DNA from: Bacteroides sp.
Lineage (GTDB): Bacteria; Bacteroidota; Bacteroidia; Bacteroidales; P3
Direction: 5' to 3'
Assembly: GCA_023662825.1 (NCBI GenBank)
Contig: JAMPIH010000001.1
Coordinates: 248,001-312,000, forward strand
Length of the DNA stretch: 64,000 nucleotides
Under the pieces are notes generated by a model. That model searched no databases. It worked only from the letters and a program-made list of their open reading frames with translations, and had not been told where the DNA came from. Made by a program: the position numbers and the translations under genes. Shown here piece by piece: positions 34,857 through 45,331 of this stretch (position 1 is the first letter of the stretch; every line of letters starts with the position of its first letter).

Positions 34857-36374
34857 CTACCACCAAACGGGCGAGACGTCGAATTTCGATTGGGGCCAGT
34901 GTTCCGGTTTCCAGTGGAAGCCGCGCAGGGTGCGTTCGCGGCGGGTCAGCTTCCCTACCGGATAGAGCGCCGTCTTGGAAGGCTGCACTACCGTGATTCC
35001 GTTCACCGTGTTTTCCTTGAAGTACATCTTGAGGCTCTGGCTTTCGGTCTTGTTGACTCCCAGCAGCTCGTCCGGCTTGTCGCCCAGCACGTAATAGACC
35101 GACTGCGCCCCGCCCACCACGTGCGCCAGACGGAATTCCGAGCTGTCGTTGAAATAGCCCCATATCCGCCGACCTTTCACCTGGTTGTAGTAATGCTGCC
35201 CGATAGAAACGGGCGTGGTTACGAAAGCATTTTCATGTATCAGCACATGGTGCGGCTTGTTGTTGGAGAACCACACCTTGATCGAGTCGCCGTCTATCTG
35301 ATAACCCTGCAGCCACACCATCGGCTCGTAAAAAAGCTGCATAAGCGTGTCGGCATGGATGTAGGAAAGCGAGTCGCACTTGCCCTGGATGCCTTCGCGG
35401 AAGAACTTCACCCCGTGATACACAAACAACTCCTTGATATGGCGCGCCGTGTCGTAGGTCATAACCATCGTGTCGCCCGCAACAAAGAGCGAGTCGCCGT
35501 TCTCCACCATCACCCCGCGCGGGCTTTGGGTTATCATGGCGTAGCCCGCCCCCTCGTCGTTCTCGGCGTAATCGCCCGCAAGATAGCAGTCCCGCAAGGT
35601 ATCCTGAATAAAGACGTTGCCGAACACCTGCCCGCTTTTCCGCTCCAAGTCGTAGTAGATGCTGTCGCCGAAAAGGGTCTGCGTGGTCTTGGTCTTTACA
35701 TAGGCGTCTTTCTGCAGGCTCACCTTGTTCTCGTCCTGGTTGAACCAGCCCCTGCCGCCGTACATCAGGTAATCGGAAGTCTCGATATCGGTATGCCCCC
35801 TGAAACGGGTCAGCCCCTTCTTGCCGTAGTAGAGCGAATCGGTCCATATCGTGTAGTCGGGGTTCACGATCACCACGCTGTCGAAACAGTTGAACATTTC
35901 CGTGCGCCCATCGTAGAATCCCCGCAGGGAGGTGAGTTCCGTCTCTCCCGAAACCATATGCCCGCCGTTCCTGTAGTACGCCCTGTTCTTCATTCCCTCG
36001 TAGAGCAGGGAGGGCGTTTCCATCGTCATCTCCCCGTCCTTGAGCACCACATTGCGGTCCACCACATAGGAACCCGTGGCGCCGTCGTAATCGAGCACCT
36101 CGCCGGTAATATACACGTTCTCGGCCGTGTAGATGCGCAGGTTGTCGTAGGCCTGGCAGGAACCCGTCTTCTGGTCGTAGTCGGCGAAATCGCTGAAAAT
36201 GCGGTTGCCCCCGTGCTCAATCCTTACATGACCGATCAAGCGGTACACGCCCGGACGCTGCGGCAGGCTCACGATCGAATCGCCCGTAAACGACTGCCCC
36301 ATGGCCGCCTGCAATACAAAAAGCAAGCATAGGGCGACACCTGTGATTCGGTATGGACGAAAACTCCGGGGCAT
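34857..36374 (-). CDS. OstA-like LPS-transport (LptA/LptD N-domain) protein
   Basis: A 505-residue exported protein (signal peptide to MGQ). The repeating beta-jellyroll pattern of OstA/LptA-type proteins is visible over most of its length (IEHGGNRIFSDFADYDQKTGSCQAYDNLRIYTA..., VSLQKDAYVKTK, GQVFGNVFIQDT). Such proteins bridge LPS across the periplasm. lptB, the matching ATPase, is at 43116-43847, beyond the other end of this directon. It ends in PVWW and starts 4 bases after the stop of the PepSY-like gene, so the two are cotranscribed. Confidence 0.8.
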   Translation of the reverse strand: MPRSFRPYRITGVALCLLFVLQAAMGQSFTGDSIVSLPQRPGVYRLIGHVRIEHGGNRIFSDFADYDQKTGSCQAYDNLRIYTAENVYITGEVLDYDGATGSYVVDRNVVLKDGEMTMETPSLLYEGMKNRAYYRNGGHMVSGETELTSLRGFYDGRTEMFNCFDSVVIVNPDYTIWTDSLYYGKKGLTRFRGHTDIETSDYLMYGGRGWFNQDENKVSLQKDAYVKTKTTQTLFGDSIYYDLERKSGQVFGNVFIQDTLRDCYLAGDYAENDEGAGYAMITQSPRGVMVENGDSLFVAGDTMVMTYDTARHIKELFVYHGVKFFREGIQGKCDSLSYIHADTLMQLFYEPMVWLQGYQIDGDSIKVWFSNNKPHHVLIHENAFVTTPVSIGQHYYNQVKGRRIWGYFNDSSEFRLAHVVGGAQSVYYVLGDKPDELLGVNKTESQSLKMYFKENTVNGITVVQPSKTALYPVGKLTRRERTLRGFHWKPEHWPQSKFDVSPVWW

Positions 36375-36378
36375 CTTC

Positions 36379-37974
36379 CTATCGCAGTTTGCTGTAATCG
36401 TAGGGAACTTTCGAAACGAAATGCGCCTTGTGGTCGAAGGTAAGCATGAAGTACTTCCTTTCCTTGGTCGCCTTGTCCTTTACCCAGACGATGATCTCGT
36501 AGTAATTCTTGGGCTTTTCCTCGGCGGAGAACCGCTGCCTGTATTTCGATTCGTAAACCACCCGCTTGCCGGTCTCGAAACGGTATTTTTCGGGCGAGTT
36601 CAGGATATACTGCATGATGGGATACGACACGTCTTTCTTGCCGAAGAACAGCGCGGTGGTGGTATGCGTGCCGTCGGGCAGGATCACGGCCTCGGCGCGC
36701 TGTCCGAAATTGGTGAATATGGCACGGTAAATTCCGCTCGTGTCCTTGTATTGCCTTACGCCCTCCGCCTTGGGAAAGCGGTGGTTGAACGCCTTCTGCA
36801 CATTGTCGGGAAAGATGTTCTTTACCGAGATCTTGGCCGCCGTAAAGCTCCTGCCCTCCATGTTCGACACCATGCTTGCCCGGCGTTCCATCGGTTTGGG
36901 CTGAACCTCTCCGGGCTTTTCTTCCTTAACTCTTTCGGGTTGAGCCTCCGTTTCCTGCGGCTTTTCTTCCGTTATCTCCGGCTGAACCTCCGCCGGTTCT
37001 TCCCGTACTTCTTCCTTTTCGGATGACCGGCGTTCCTGAACCTCAACGGTTTCTTCGGGTTGAACTTCCTCCGGAACCCCTACATTTTCTTCGGGCTGAG
37101 CCTCAGCAACTTCTTCCACCGCTCCTTCCGGCTGTTCCCCAGCCTTCTCCTGCGGGGTTTCGTTCAAGGCCAAGTCCCCGCCTCCTTCTTCCTGAACGGT
37201 TACCTCTTTCGGCACCACGGCCACTTCTTCGTTCGGGCGGTCGGTCAACAGCACGCTGTCTTCGCGCTCAATGCGTTTCTGCGCGGTCTTGGACTGCACC
37301 GAAACCTTGGCGGCGATAAACTGGCGCCTGGTCTGCGGCCTGTAGATGGCCCTCCGGTTCTTTTTCTGCTGCTTTACGGTATCCACGCTCGCCAGATCCC
37401 TGTCGGCGGCTCGGAGCTTCTTCTCGTTGCTTACGTTCAGCTCGTTCTCCTGCATACGCAGCACCTCTTCTTCGGTAAGCGGCTCGAATTCATCCAGATC
37501 CTCTATCTCCTTGCCGTCTATGCTCACCACATTACCCTTCATGTCGAAGCAGACCTCGGTTAGATAGCCCTCTATGCCGTATATCGAGAAAAGGGCGTAG
37601 TAATGCCGGCCCTGCCAGCGGTCTTCCTCGTAGGTGCAGGAACGCAGCATGTAAAAGGCGTACTTCTCGCTGATGAAGTCGTGCGCCAGAAGCGGCAGCT
37701 GGCTTTCGGGCACCACCCGGCGGGTGCTCACCCATTCGCCGTTGGCCTGAAAGAGCGAGGATATTTCCTTGGGTTCAAGGTTGATGCGCGCCACATAGCC
37801 CATATCCGCCAGTTCCCAATGCACGATCCTATACTGCGAGTGCGGATGCGCCAGATGGAAGCTCGTCACCACTTCCTCCGGCAGATCCGACCACGCCACG
37901 CGCTGGGCCGCGGCACGTTGTACGCCCATGCAGAACACACAGGCCAGTAAGTACAGCGAGGCTCTCCTAAGCAT
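36379..37974 (-). CDS. Exported protein with two PepSY-like ends joined by a Glu/Pro-rich linker
   Basis: A 531-residue protein with a signal peptide (to AAAQ). The N-terminal ~150 residues (LPEEVVTSFHLAHPHSQYR...) and C-terminal ~150 residues (VQKAFNHRFPKAEGVRQYKD...) each resemble the PepSY/BLIP-like 'xxF...FP.A..V.W' module. Between about 250 and 370 lies a highly acidic low-complexity spacer with repeats such as EEVQPEETVEVQE and AQPEENVGVPE. Such a linker could span the periplasm. It overlaps purA by 8 bases and precedes the OstA-like gene, so an envelope role is inferred. Confidence 0.7.
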   Translation of the reverse strand: MLRRASLYLLACVFCMGVQRAAAQRVAWSDLPEEVVTSFHLAHPHSQYRIVHWELADMGYVARINLEPKEISSLFQANGEWVSTRRVVPESQLPLLAHDFISEKYAFYMLRSCTYEEDRWQGRHYYALFSIYGIEGYLTEVCFDMKGNVVSIDGKEIEDLDEFEPLTEEEVLRMQENELNVSNEKKLRAADRDLASVDTVKQQKKNRRAIYRPQTRRQFIAAKVSVQSKTAQKRIEREDSVLLTDRPNEEVAVVPKEVTVQEEGGGDLALNETPQEKAGEQPEGAVEEVAEAQPEENVGVPEEVQPEETVEVQERRSSEKEEVREEPAEVQPEITEEKPQETEAQPERVKEEKPGEVQPKPMERRASMVSNMEGRSFTAAKISVKNIFPDNVQKAFNHRFPKAEGVRQYKDTSGIYRAIFTNFGQRAEAVILPDGTHTTTALFFGKKDVSYPIMQYILNSPEKYRFETGKRVVYESKYRQRFSAEEKPKNYYEIIVWVKDKATKERKYFMLTFDHKAHFVSKVPYDYSKLR

Positions 37975-39271
37975 TCACTATCGTTTCTTCCCTGTCGGGA
38001 CCAACCGAAATCATCTTGATGTCCAGGCCCGTGTTGCGCACGATGTACTCCACATAGGCCTTGAATTCCTCGGGCAGGCTGTCGTAGGTGCGGGCGGCGG
38101 AAATAGGGGCTTTCCAACCCGGCATGCTCTCGTAAACGGGTTCCACCCGTCCGGCCTGTTCGGTATCGGGATAACGGCCTTCCACCGGCTTGCCGTCTAG
38201 TTTATAGGCCTGCGCCACCTCGATGCTCCCGAACCCGTCCATCACGTCGGCCTTCATCATCACCAGGTCGGTGACGCCGTTCACCATAAGCGTGTAGCGC
38301 AAGGCCGGCAGGTCCAGCCAGCCCGTGCGGCGCGCACGCCCCGTGGTGGCGCCGAACTCGTGCCCCTTCCGACGCAGCAGCTCGCCCGTTTCATCGTGCA
38401 GCTCGGTAGGGAAAGGACCGCTGCCCACGCGGGTGCAGTAGGCCTTGAAGATGCCGTACACCTTGCCGATGCTCGAAGGCGGAACGCCCAGTCCCACGCA
38501 GACCCCCGAAGTGGTGGTGCTGGAAGAGGTAACGAACGGATAGGAACCGAAATCCACATCGAGCAACGTTCCCTGCGCGCCCTCGGCCAATATCTTCTTT
38601 CCCTGACGCATGGCCTCGTCTAAATAATATTCGGTGGAGACCACCTCGAAACCGCGCAGTTCCTCCACGCCTTCCAGCCATTTGGCCTCGTATTCCTTCC
38701 ACGGCATGTTGTCGATGGCGGCGGCCTCTATGTCGAAGCCGTACTGCCTCAACTGCAGGATATGTTCAGCCTTGAGGTCGTTGTAGCGCTTGTCGAAATT
38801 AGGGCTGAAGATATCGCCCATGCGGAGCCCGCAACGCGCCGTCTTGTCGGTGTAGGCGGGTCCGATGCCCTTTACGGTGGAGCCTATCTTCCTGGCGCCC
38901 TTGCGGGCTTCCAGGGCGGCGTCCAGCAAACGGTGCGTGGGCAGGATAAGATGTGCCTTGTCGGATATCTTCATGCGTTGGCGCGGTTCGATGCCCGCCT
39001 GCCGCAACTCGGCCGTCTCCTGGCAGAAAATGCGGGCGTCCACCAACACGCCGTTGCCTATCACGTTTACCTTGCCTTCGTGAAAGATTCCCGAAGGAAT
39101 GGTGTGCAACACGTGTGTGGCACCGCCGAACTTGATGGTGTGTCCGGCATTGGGACCGCCCTGGAAACGGGCTATGATGTCGTATCGGGGAGCCAATACG
39201 TCCACAATCTTGCCTTTGCCCTCGTCTCCCCACTGGATCCCCAGTATCACATCTATTTTAGATCTCTGCAT
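37967..39271 (-). CDS. purA: Adenylosuccinate synthetase
   Basis: A 434-residue purine enzyme joining IMP and aspartate with GTP. The phosphate loop reads GIQWGDEGKGKIVD. The IMP-binding GPNAGHTI, GVGPAYTDKTAR-type (GIGPAYTDK) and RVGSGPFPTE motifs are present. The start at 39271 (MQRSKIDVILG) is chosen because it places the P-loop at the usual distance; an upstream ATG adds 20 non-homologous residues. It is 66 bases downstream of nadC in the recQ-to-OstA directon. Confidence 0.96.
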   Translation of the reverse strand: MQRSKIDVILGIQWGDEGKGKIVDVLAPRYDIIARFQGGPNAGHTIKFGGATHVLHTIPSGIFHEGKVNVIGNGVLVDARIFCQETAELRQAGIEPRQRMKISDKAHLILPTHRLLDAALEARKGARKIGSTVKGIGPAYTDKTARCGLRMGDIFSPNFDKRYNDLKAEHILQLRQYGFDIEAAAIDNMPWKEYEAKWLEGVEELRGFEVVSTEYYLDEAMRQGKKILAEGAQGTLLDVDFGSYPFVTSSSTTTSGVCVGLGVPPSSIGKVYGIFKAYCTRVGSGPFPTELHDETGELLRRKGHEFGATTGRARRTGWLDLPALRYTLMVNGVTDLVMMKADVMDGFGSIEVAQAYKLDGKPVEGRYPDTEQAGRVEPVYESMPGWKAPISAARTYDSLPEEFKAYVEYIVRNTGLDIKMISVGPDREETIVNA

Positions 39272-39337
39272 CTGTTTGTTTATTTGCTTTTTAAACACAA
39301 ACAACCCGGCACGCCACGGCGGCCGGATCATCTTTTT

Positions 39338-40192
39338 TTATTGAACCGCCTTCAGGCTCAGGTCCAGGGAGGCGATATGGTGTGTGAGCGCGCCCACCGA
39401 GATAAAGTCAACGCCCGTGGCGGCATAGCGCGCCAGGGTCTGCCGGGTGATTCCACCCGAGGCCTCGGTTTCGTACTTTCCCCCGATAAGGGCCACCGCC
39501 TTCTCGATATCTTCCGGACTGAAATTGTCGAGCATGATGCGGTTCACCCCGCCGTGTTCCAGCACCTGGTTCAATTCGTCGAACGAACGCACCTCGATCT
39601 CGATCTTCAGATCCTTGCCCTTTTCCTTAAGGTAGGCGTGCACCGAATCGATGGCCTGCGGGATGCCGCCGGCAAAATCGATATGGTTGTCTTTAATCAA
39701 AATCATGTCGAACAGGCCGAAACGATGGTTCATGCCCCCGCCTATCTTTACCGCCAGTTTCTCGAACACGCGGTTGTTGGGCGTGGTCTTGCGTGTGTCG
39801 AGCAACACGGTCTTGGTGTCTCCCATCAGCCTCACCAGCGAACGGGTGTGGGTGGCGATGCCGCTCATGCGCTGGATGTAGTTCAGGCTGAGGCGTTCGG
39901 CAATCAGGATGGAACGCGAGGAACCTTCCACGGTAAACACCTTGTCGCCCACCTTCACCTCGCTGCCGTCCTTTACCAAAGGCGTGAACACGGTCTGCGG
40001 ATCCACTTCCCTGTACACCATTTCGGCCACTTCCATACCGGCTATCACGCCCGCTTCCTTGGCCACCAGAACGGCCTTGCCCCTGGCGGAGGCGGGAATG
40101 GTGGACAAAGTGGTATGGTCGCCGTCGCCCACATCCTCCCGAATGGCCTGGCGGATGTAGCCGAGCATCATCTCTTTCTCGTCTATCTGCAT
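39338..40192 (-). CDS. nadC: Quinolinate phosphoribosyltransferase (nicotinate-nucleotide pyrophosphorylase)
   Basis: A 284-residue enzyme of de novo NAD synthesis turning quinolinate and PRPP into nicotinate mononucleotide. Marks: REDVGDGDHTT, the basic TRKTTPNNR loop, the GGGMNHRFGLFDMILIKDNH block and the barrel motif IEIEVRSFDE. nadA and nadB are not in the window. It is 4 bases downstream of the OmpH-like gene, so cotranscription is likely. Confidence 0.95.
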   Translation of the reverse strand: MQIDEKEMMLGYIRQAIREDVGDGDHTTLSTIPASARGKAVLVAKEAGVIAGMEVAEMVYREVDPQTVFTPLVKDGSEVKVGDKVFTVEGSSRSILIAERLSLNYIQRMSGIATHTRSLVRLMGDTKTVLLDTRKTTPNNRVFEKLAVKIGGGMNHRFGLFDMILIKDNHIDFAGGIPQAIDSVHAYLKEKGKDLKIEIEVRSFDELNQVLEHGGVNRIMLDNFSPEDIEKAVALIGGKYETEASGGITRQTLARYAATGVDFISVGALTHHIASLDLSLKAVQ

Positions 40193-40196
40193 GGCG

Positions 40197-40796
40197 CTAC
40201 TTTTTGGCCTTTTCGGCGGCGTATTCCTTGTTCAGGCCGTCCAGAATGGCCGAGGTGATGTCCATGGAAGGCTGCGAATACAAGATATTGCTGCTCTTTC
40301 CGGTATAGATGATCATGCTGAAGTTCTGGTTCTGCTCGTTGTAGCGCTTCACGTAATCCAAGATCCGGTTGGTAACTTCCTCCATGCGCTGCACCTGCAG
40401 GTTGGCCAGCTGGTTGGCGTAGGTCTGCTGCAGTTCGCCCAGCGACTGCTGTTTCTTGGTGAGTTCTTCCTCGCGTCTGTGCTGTTCGCTCAGGGTAAGC
40501 GTGGCACCGATCTTAAGGTAGTTCTCGTATTCTTTCTGAAAGGCGTTCGCCTGGTTCTGCACATCGGCCGTAAGGCGGGTTTCGGTGCGTTCCAGCTCGC
40601 GCTGAATGTCGGCCACCAGCTGGTATCCCATGTTGATGCTGTCGATGTTCACGGTGGCGATGGTAAGGCCTTCCACGGCGGCCACCGGCTGTGCCGCACC
40701 GGGGGTTCCGGCGGCATTCGGGTTGTTCTGGCAGGAAACGGCAATCATGCAGAGCGAGATCGCGAGAATGCCGGTCTTAAACATTTTCTTATTCAT
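40197..40796 (-). CDS. OmpH/Skp-like periplasmic chaperone lipoprotein
   Basis: A 199-residue protein with a lipobox (CMIAVSC) and a long coiled-coil in the Skp/OmpH pattern (GYQLVADIQRELERTETRLTADVQ..., QQSLGELQQTYANQLANLQ). Skp-type chaperones carry outer-membrane proteins across the periplasm. Here the lipid anchor would tether it. It lies between recQ (30 bases) and nadC (4 bases) in a tight directon that ends with an LPS-transport gene. Confidence 0.8.
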   Translation of the reverse strand: MNKKMFKTGILAISLCMIAVSCQNNPNAAGTPGAAQPVAAVEGLTIATVNIDSINMGYQLVADIQRELERTETRLTADVQNQANAFQKEYENYLKIGATLTLSEQHRREEELTKKQQSLGELQQTYANQLANLQVQRMEEVTNRILDYVKRYNEQNQNFSMIIYTGKSSNILYSQPSMDITSAILDGLNKEYAAEKAKK

Positions 40797-40826
40797 GGTC
40801 TTGTTTGTTTTTCTTGTTCTTGATGC

Positions 40827-43019
<2,193 letters not shown>

Positions 43020-43044
43020 GACAATTCGGGTTAAGAAATTTGTT

Positions 43045-43086
43045 TACTTTTGTGCGGCGCGCAAGCGCTGCACAATACCAAAGATA
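43045..43086. promoter_or_regulatory. Overlapping divergent promoters of lptB and recQ around a GNRA hairpin
   Basis: Plus-strand -7 TACTTTTG (43045-43052) serves lptB; minus-strand -7 TATCTTTG (43079-43086) serves recQ. Each lies within the region the other transcribes. Between them TGTGCGGCGC-GCAA-GCGCTGCACA (43051-43074) is a 10-bp hairpin with one G-T pair and a GNRA-type loop. Confidence 0.55.
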
Positions 43087-43115
43087 CAATTTTTACAGAA
43101 AAACAAAAAGCCGCC

Positions 43116-43847
43116 ATGATACTCCGCACCCAAGACATCGTAAAGATTTACAAGCAACGCACCGTGGTTGACCACGTTTCGATAGAAGTGAAGCAAGGCG
43201 AAATCGTTGGCTTGCTGGGTCCCAACGGCGCAGGAAAGACCACTTCTTTCTATATTATGGTGGGGCTGATCAAGGCGCTTTCGGGAAAAGTTTTCTTGGA
43301 CGACACCGACATCACCCGCCTGCCCATGTACAAGAGGGCGCAGCTGGGTGTGGGCTACCTGGCGCAGGAAGCCTCCGTGTTCAGGCACATGAGCGTGGAA
43401 GACAACATCGCCTCCATCCTGGAATTTATCGAGAAAGACCCCGCCGTGCGCAGGCAGCGCCTGGAAGAACTCTTGGGTGAATTCGGCATCGAGCACGTGC
43501 GCAAGACCAAGGGCATCAGCCTTTCGGGCGGCGAGAGAAGGCGTACCGAGATTGCCCGCGCGCTGGCCGCCAACCCCAAGTTCATCCTGTTGGACGAACC
43601 CTTCGCCGGCATCGACCCCCTGGCGGTGGAAGACATCAAGAAAATCGTGCTGCAGTTAAAGCAGAAGAACATCGGTATCCTGATTACCGACCACAACGCG
43701 CAGGAAACCCTTTCAATCACCGACCGCTCTTACCTGCTCTACAGCGGAAAGATCCTCAAGTCCGGTTCCTCCAGAGAACTGGCCAACGACCCAGAAGTAC
43801 GCGAAAAATATCTCGGCAAGGATTTCGAATTGAAAGAAATCCGTTAA
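43116..43847 (+). CDS. lptB: LPS export ABC transporter ATPase LptB
   Basis: A 243-residue ATPase that powers LPS extraction by LptFG. Walker A GPNGAGKTT lies at 35-43, signature LSGGE at 136-140, Walker B FILLDEP at 156-162, and the switch His in TDHNAQE. The typical LptB start MILRTQDIVKIYK supports the ATG at 43116 rather than an earlier frame. It functionally pairs with the OstA-like gene at 34857. The C-terminus (GKDFELKEIR) is short, as in other Bacteroidota. Confidence 0.95.
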   Translation: MILRTQDIVKIYKQRTVVDHVSIEVKQGEIVGLLGPNGAGKTTSFYIMVGLIKALSGKVFLDDTDITRLPMYKRAQLGVGYLAQEASVFRHMSVEDNIASILEFIEKDPAVRRQRLEELLGEFGIEHVRKTKGISLSGGERRRTEIARALAANPKFILLDEPFAGIDPLAVEDIKKIVLQLKQKNIGILITDHNAQETLSITDRSYLLYSGKILKSGSSRELANDPEVREKYLGKDFELKEIR

Positions 43848-43886
43848 CCCGCACCCTGCGTTACGGGCAGCACCTCCGGCAGCCAG

Positions 43887-43921
43887 TCGGTTTTTAGAAC
43901 TTGCAGCCGAGGGTAATCGTG
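43887..43921 (-). repeat. 35-bp direct repeat, left copy (pseudogene tail)
   Basis: Identical in all 35 bases to 45297-45331. Read on the minus strand it encodes the end of an OmpP1-like protein (TITLGCKF-stop). Upstream of it the frame continues as VFTKLEFVNTKPRMLFTKPHFC, only loosely like the intact gene, until an in-frame stop. It looks like the tail of a lost or donor gene. Confidence 0.85.
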
Positions 43922-43950
43922 CAAAAGTGAGGTTTGGTGAAAAGCATCCG

Positions 43951-43993
43951 GGGTTTGGTGTTCACAAATTCCAGTTTCGTGAACACCAAACCC
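43951..43993 (-). terminator. 15-bp perfect inverted repeat downstream of fic
   Basis: GGGTTTGGTGTTCAC (43951-43965) and its exact complement GTGAACACCAAACCC (43979-43993) with a 13-base loop. No T run follows on either strand. It may end the fic transcript or be a protein site; GTGAACACT nearby at about 44013-44021 repeats half of it. Confidence 0.5.
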
Positions 43994-44039
43994 GCTTATC
44001 TGTTCAAAAACATCCAAAAGTGAACACTTATGAACCTTT

Positions 44040-45179
44040 CTAATCGGTAACAGATTCTATGGGTGTAACAGTTTCTTCTTTTGTGTCGGATACATTTAGG
44101 AAAAGGTTCATCAGCGGTATATTCATATAGTAATAAGCTTTCCCGATTTTAGACCTTTCAACCAACCCAGTTTCTAAAAGCGTGTTCAAGTATCTATTGG
44201 CTGTTACTCGACTAACCATTAACTCCTTCTCCAAGAATTCAACCTTTGTATAGGGGTGAAAGAATAGGTTGTTGAGCAGCTCATGCCGATATTGTTTACC
44301 GAATTTAGGACGCAATACGCCCTTGAATTCCACCATTAGTTTTGAGATGCCCTTAACAAGGCGAGTTGTTTCAATGGCCGTCTCTTCAATCCCTTGAAGG
44401 ATAAACAACACCCAAGCCTCCCATTCTGAGGCATTGTTTTCGTTTTTGTCGCGAATAGACTGAATCAGCCGATAATATTCTGCCTTATTATGCGTGATGA
44501 AGCGGCTGAGATACAGAATCGGCAAATCCAGACGATTAGACAACACAAGGTACAATACACAGATAATACGACCCGTACGACCATTTCCATCATAAAAAGG
44601 ATGAATGCTTTCGAATTGATGGTGGATTATCGCCAATTTTATTAACGGGTCAAGGTCTGAGACGCTGTCGTCATTTATAAATTTCTCCAGATTGTCCATC
44701 AAATTAAGGATGGCCTGCTTATCCTGGGGTGGCGTATATACCACTTTGCCATCAGAACGTTTTAATGCTGTACCCGGTACACTTCTGAATCCGGCAGAGT
44801 TATGTTCCAGTATCCCTTGTATTTCCTTAATCACAGAAGAGGTAAGCACTCCCTTTTCTTTAACAAGATGAAATCCATGTTGCAGAGCCTCACGGTAATT
44901 CAGCACTTCTTTGGTGGCGGCATTGATGGCATACTCCGACAATGATGCCGCCGCGCCTTGATACAAGTCGTCCTGCGTGGTAACGATATTCTCGACTTCG
45001 GAACTATCCTTGGCTTCCTGCAGAGTCAAGGTGCTGACAAGAATGTTCTCATTCGGAATAGTCATGGCTACACCTTTCAATTCCGCCAACCTCCGGTTCG
45101 CGTTATTGAGCTGTTTAAGCACCGCCTTTGTTTCCAAATCGTACTTCAAAGGGAGGGTCGGTATGTTATATTGTGTCAT
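44040..45179 (-). CDS. Fic family protein with N-terminal inhibitory helix and winged-helix tail
   Basis: A 379-residue protein. The active loop HPFYDGNGR (193-201) is complete, so AMP transfer (or a related nucleotide transfer) to a hydroxyl side chain is expected. An inhibitory motif S-x3-E-N (Ser59-Asn64, SSEVEN) marks class II, self-inhibited Fic. A Fic_N region precedes the core and a winged-helix follows (KVEFLEKELMVSRVTANRYLNTLLE), suggesting DNA binding or autoregulation. It is more AT-rich than its neighbours and stands alone between 35-bp direct repeats. Acquisition by transfer is likely. No antitoxin gene is adjacent. Confidence 0.9.
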   Translation of the reverse strand: MTQYNIPTLPLKYDLETKAVLKQLNNANRRLAELKGVAMTIPNENILVSTLTLQEAKDSSEVENIVTTQDDLYQGAAASLSEYAINAATKEVLNYREALQHGFHLVKEKGVLTSSVIKEIQGILEHNSAGFRSVPGTALKRSDGKVVYTPPQDKQAILNLMDNLEKFINDDSVSDLDPLIKLAIIHHQFESIHPFYDGNGRTGRIICVLYLVLSNRLDLPILYLSRFITHNKAEYYRLIQSIRDKNENNASEWEAWVLFILQGIEETAIETTRLVKGISKLMVEFKGVLRPKFGKQYRHELLNNLFFHPYTKVEFLEKELMVSRVTANRYLNTLLETGLVERSKIGKAYYYMNIPLMNLFLNVSDTKEETVTPIESVTD

Positions 45180-45218
45180 CTTATCTCAAATTTTGCGGTT
45201 AATTTGGGTTGTTCATGA

Positions 45219-45226
45219 CAAAATTA
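45219..45226 (-). promoter_or_regulatory. -7 box of fic
   Basis: TAATTTTG on the minus strand about 40 bases upstream of the fic ATG at 45179; no good -33 seen. 45227-45296 shows no gene. Confidence 0.45.
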
Positions 45227-45296
45227 AGACACTTTTGTATAGTTTCATCACCCCAAAATATCCAACCAAGCCCTCCCTTTGAAAATCCCCGAAGTA

Positions 45297-45331
45297 TCGG
45301 TTTTTAGAACTTGCAGCCGAGGGTAATCGTG
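45297..45331 (-). repeat. 35-bp direct repeat, right copy
   Basis: The 3' end of the intact OmpP1/FadL-like gene (GCKF and stop) plus 7 bases beyond. Perfect match to 43887-43921, 1,410 bases away. Confidence 0.9.

Noticed and set aside
44040-45179. Fic as part of a toxin-antitoxin pair with a separate antitoxin
   Set aside because: The inhibitory helix is within the same protein (SSEVEN at 59-64), and no small partner gene lies on either side.
43887-45331. Fic islet as an insertion sequence or prophage fragment
   Set aside because: There is no transposase, integrase or terminal inverted repeats. The flanking 35 bases are direct repeats of a gene end, too long for a usual transposon target duplication.
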